DNA of 64,000 bases from Clavelina lepadiformis (taxonomy: Eukaryota; Chordata; Ascidiacea; Aplousobranchia; Clavelinidae): NCBI RefSeq assembly GCF_947623445.1, contig NC_135243.1, positions 15,626,501 to 15,690,500 on the forward strand. The letters are read 5' to 3'. The notes beneath the pieces are model-generated. The model saw only the letters and a list, made by a program, of their open reading frames with translations, was not told where the DNA came from and did not search any database. Positions 60,310-64,000 of the stretch are shown one piece after another (position 1 is the first letter of the stretch; every line of letters starts with the position of its first letter). The translations under genes were made by a program, and so were the position numbers.

Positions 60310-62432
60310 CCAATCGTTCGAACCTACTGGTAATGTTCTCTATTCTCGTAGTCTAATTTTGAAAAACTACACTGTAAGAAATATTTTTGCACAGAATAAC
60401 ATTGAATGATGGTTGTGTTTAAACTGAAGCTAACTTGACCACAAATCCTTTACAAATAAGTCTATAACAGGCAGCGTGTATAGCAAACTCAAACTCGCCT
60501 ACATCGATATGTTCAACAGGATTCCAAAAGTAAATGACGTTTAACTTTCGCGATGAACAAGCATTTTAAAATGAGCCTCAAATGACCACAGCAGTTGGAC
60601 TACACGTTGACCACATTCAGTCAGCGCCAGAGAAAAAGAAAAAGCATGTGTAAAACGTCAAATTTGGGAACCTCTTATTTCAAAACAATTTTTGACGGTT
60701 AACGTTACAGTGCAAGCTTAAATGTAATTCCAAGGAACAAGCAAGCGGTTCTAACGTCAGAGATCTCAGAAAAATACTTGCAAATTTGCATTAACTACAA
60801 AAGCAAAGAAACCGTTATCTTCCCTTACCATATTTTTATTTGATTTCTCAGGCAAAATTATGTTGATTTCAAAAGTTGATCCCCGTTTGAACATTTTTTC
60901 ATCATAGAGACACAATTTATCTCGGTGGTTTTGGAAATTGCACGTTTTTCAAAAAGATTATGTGGAACTGAGAGGTTTTTTAGCTGTGAAATTTGCTGAA
61001 CGACATTGTTTGGAAAGATTTATACAACTACATAAGTTAGAAACAAGTACTTCATCATTTCACCAAAACTCTGTAAAAGTTAATTGGTCTAAAGTTCTAA
61101 ACTATATGACTTTGTAGAATTTATAAACCCATTTTAAAATCAGGTTATTTTTAAGGGATCTTTATACAGAAAAGTTGCTGTATGGTGAATGCTGCACCTA
61201 GTTCCACTTATACTTTATGAGCTTGAGCCTGCATGCGAAAGCAATTCAGCAAGTAGCGAAATTGTAACGATTTTACCGTATATCACTAAAACATAAAAAA
61301 GCGTATAACGAAGACAAGCAATCTATTATTCACAAACTGTTTCTACTTGCTACACTGACCTAATAAGAAACTTCCATACAAGAATGAGCGAAAGCATGTA
61401 GACCTTTTGAAAAGTCTTGTTCTATGGTAAAAGTTACTCGTTGAAAAGAATGTGAGAAGAATGTAATTTAATATCGTGGCCAGATCGGGCTGTCGGTTGG
61501 ACGTGTGGAATCCTACAATCATACAAATTTCTTTCCAACCATGTAATGACATGTTTAACATTTTTAAACACTAAACAGTGTTATAATATTAACTTTTACT
61601 TAAATAGTTAATGTTCCTCATTGTTGCTGATAAGACTTTGTGCACACTAGTTAGTCATATTACACACTGTGCATAATGAATAGACACTTTCATGATATTG
61701 AACAAAAATTGGTTTTTTATGATATCACAGATATTTGCGGCAGCTTAAACCCTAATCAGCACAAATACTAATTTGTCTATTTGCAGCTTACATATAAAAA
61801 CTTGAATGTTTCAAAGCCACATCAACCCAATTACAGTCATTTCTTTTCCTGATGAAGGCATACCATTATTCAACTGACAAACTGCTACATACTATTAAAA
61901 CTACTTTCTCTATGCGTATACTTATATAGGAAAATGCCTTCTGATTTAAGGCCAACTATTTTTTGGACTTACTCCCATGCTTTTACACAAACTAGTCCGA
62001 ATATGGATCTGATGTGGACTAATTTTTAAAATAATGACGAAGTTAAATGTGAATCAACTAATTTGATGGCAGCACACACTTACTATTTGCCTTTTTAAAC
62101 GCATATATCAACCTGAAGCAGTTACTTCCTGATGGATACTTTCCATAAACACCACGAAAAGTTGTATGGTGGCGGTTAATACTTAACACATATAAAGCAC
62201 ATCAAGCAAAACAAAGATGTTCTGATGGCCCCAATTTTTCAAGGTATACAAAGTTGTTTTATCCAAAGTATGTACAAACACTTGCTGATAAAGGTAGAAA
62301 AATGATAATAGTCGTACAAAATGCAAGCGACATTTTCGACAATAGCAGGGAAATGTTACCCTTGGAGACAATATTTAAATCGAACAGCCAAACCCAAGTT
62401 AGTGACAACATTTGGGCAATATATAATAATGT

Positions 62433-62463
<31 letters not shown>

Positions 62464-62798
62464 TTGGTAAATTAAAACAACAATATAACACTGGACAACA
62501 GCAAAATTATTCCTCAAATAAAAATAAACTGCCTAGACTAACTTTGGGACGCTGATTCCAAATCTGAAATCAGAATTGGTCTATCACGTCAGGTTTTCAA
62601 GATATGAAAATTCACGAAATTCGGATTTTGCATTGATTGGCACTATATTATGAGGTTCTACAGTACAAGGTATTGTGCAATTTTCTTTCCCAGCGAATTG
62701 TTGGTCATATTATGTCACAATGCATGTTATGTAAGATTAATATTGACATTATTTTGTAAATGCAATGTTCTATCTTTTCACAATTAATGCATTCTTGA
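60310..62798. other. No gene seen
   Basis: 2.5 kb of AT-rich spacer. A TA microsatellite is listed separately. No upstream exon of the 62799 frame could be found. Confidence 0.4.
62432..62461. repeat. TA microsatellite
   Basis: About 14 TA units without interruption. Confidence 0.9.
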
Positions 62799-63842
62799 AT
62801 GTTCTTGGCCATGACTATAGAGGGGGGGGGGGGGGGGGGTAAAATCGAAGACTCTGTGTGTTTTTGCACTGATGTTGATTCACTCATGTATGAGCTTGGC
62901 CACCAACACATTAGCACTGAGTGGAGACTGTTCATTGATTCTAGCAAAGCTAGTTTGAAAGCTGTCCTACTGCACAATGGGAATGAAAAGCCTTCTGTCC
63001 CTATTGCTCATGCTGTCGATTTGAAGGAGACGTACGAGTCTATGGAAACCATCCTACGGGTCATTAACTACCGGGCTTATAACTGGAACATATGTGGAGA
63101 CCTTAAAGTTGTGTCACTTTTGCTCGGATTGCAGTTGGGTTACACCAAGCATATGTGCTTTCTCTGTTTGTGGGACAGTCGAGACGATGCAAACCACTAT
63201 GACACAACTGAATGGCCAATGAGAACGGACTACATTGTTGGAAGATATAATGTTAAGTGCCAACCCCTAATTGATCCGAGCAAAGTGTACTTGCCACCAC
63301 TTCACATTAAACTGGGCCTGATCAAACAATTTGTGAAGGCAATGGATTTCAATGGAGATGGATTCCTGCATATAAAAGAAAAATTTGGTGCAATACTAAG
63401 TGATGCTAAACTGAGAGCTGGAATATTTGTTGGCCCCCAAATACGTGATTTGATCCGTGACCCAGTATTTCCATTCAAGCTTAATTCAATTGAATTAAAA
63501 GCCTGGAATGCATTTGTACAGATTGTACAAAATTTTCTTGGGAAGTACAGGGCAGAAAATTACTCGGAACTAGTGGACAATTTGCTGGAATCATACCGCG
63601 AAATGGGCTGCAGAATGTCGGTTAAACTGCATTTTCTTCATTCACACTTGGAATTTTTCCCGCCAAACCTGGGTGATGTGAGCGACGAGCATGGGGAAAG
63701 ATTTCACCAAGACATCTCTGTGATGGAATCGCGGTATAGAGGTCGATTTAACCCAAACATGATGGGGGACTACTGCTGGTTTCTTCAGCGTGAAACTGAC
63801 ACTGAACATACTCGAAAGAGCAAGTGTATAAAGCACTTTTGA
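62799..63842 (+). CDS. Transposon-associated protein of unknown class, 5'-truncated copy
   Basis: 347 open codons. The first 14 codons, including an 18-G tract (62822-62839) read as Gly, are probably not original; family-like sequence starts at about 62841 (KIEDSVCFCTDVDSLMYELG). Notable blocks: EWRLFIDSSKASLKAVLLHN, NICGDLKVVSLLLGLQLGYT followed by CFLCLWDSRDD, LPPLHIKLGLIKQFVKA, GIFVGPQIRDLIRD, LHFLHSHLEFFPPNLGDVSD followed by EHGERFHQD. I recall this as a high-copy protein family scattered through invertebrate genomes, uncharacterised and behaving like a mobile-element gene. FIDSS, GDLK and DEHGE could be the acidic triad of an RNase H-like (DDE) transposase fold, with CFLC as a metal-binding knuckle; this is my inference. 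The C-terminus looks complete, the N-terminal part is missing. A broken sister copy is at 46275-46507. Confidence 0.65.
   Translation: MFLAMTIEGGGGGGKIEDSVCFCTDVDSLMYELGHQHISTEWRLFIDSSKASLKAVLLHNGNEKPSVPIAHAVDLKETYESMETILRVINYRAYNWNICGDLKVVSLLLGLQLGYTKHMCFLCLWDSRDDANHYDTTEWPMRTDYIVGRYNVKCQPLIDPSKVYLPPLHIKLGLIKQFVKAMDFNGDGFLHIKEKFGAILSDAKLRAGIFVGPQIRDLIRDPVFPFKLNSIELKAWNAFVQIVQNFLGKYRAENYSELVDNLLESYREMGCRMSVKLHFLHSHLEFFPPNLGDVSDEHGERFHQDISVMESRYRGRFNPNMMGDYCWFLQRETDTEHTRKSKCIKHF
62822..62839. repeat. Poly-G tract (18 bp)
   Basis: Eighteen guanines inside the open frame of the transposon-associated gene, at the point where family similarity begins. Confidence 0.9.
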
Positions 63843-64000
63843 GGGAATATAATGTTATTTTTGTCTGATTTAATTATCCTGGGTTGTGTTAAATTGTGCA
63901 GTATGATAATGCTGTTATTTTCAATAGAAACTACTGGGTTGATTACATGTAATGTTTTGTTCCGCTCAGCCAAAATTAGCCAAAATCACAGTTATGGGTT

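Noticed and set aside
1..64000. CRISPR arrays, bacterial operons, rRNA genes, integrated phage
   Set aside because: None seen; gene structure is eukaryotic throughout.

Overview
The window is AT-rich animal DNA with short spliceosomal introns, polyA signals and no operons. Its four recognisable host gene groups point to a chordate, most likely a tunicate (ascidian). The best evidence is the intermediate-filament gene, whose roughly 300-residue rod is the short chordate type and lacks the extra heptads of lamins and protostome filaments. The species cannot be named from the sequence alone.

Layout. 1-3884: no host gene, two hAT-type MITEs with perfect 8-bp target-site duplications (TSDs) and one dispersed repeat. 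3885-17545: four NXPE-family copies on the minus strand (intact 5326-7260 and 14381-16398; dead 9126-11107 and 12522-13384), plus an orphan last exon of a small heat-shock protein. This block lies between two 99% identical, same-orientation 343-bp MITEs, and its outer flanks are the same 8 bp (tatactgc), so it looks like a composite transposon of about 13.7 kb. 20053-25316: a nine-coding-exon cytoplasmic intermediate-filament gene (439 aa). 25317-43800: gene-poor, full of mobile-element remains (a GGGAT-rich MITE, Penelope-like remnants, a Tc1/mariner deletion derivative, hAT and piggyBac-like MITEs nested in each other). 43843-44565: an intronless synaptophysin-family CDS. 46007-47184: a second Penelope-like remnant interrupted by a broken transposon-associated gene. 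48885-54090: a ten-exon BTB-BACK-Kelch gene, closest to KLHL10 (710 aa). 54228-62800: gene-poor, two more MITEs. 62799-63842: an open copy of a repetitive transposon-associated gene whose broken sister lies at 46275.

The host genes are functionally unrelated neighbours: a secretory-pathway or membrane-anchored NXPE family, a cytoskeletal filament, a vesicle membrane protein and a cullin-3 adaptor. The most notable observations are the putative composite transposon carrying the NXPE cluster; a sharply bounded tract of about 260 bp kept nearly identical between otherwise diverged NXPE paralogs; and a stack of nested mobile elements. Exon boundaries were deduced by hand from GT/AG sites and reading phase. 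For the filament, KLHL10-like and two intact NXPE genes every junction keeps the frame. Identities quoted are hand counts.
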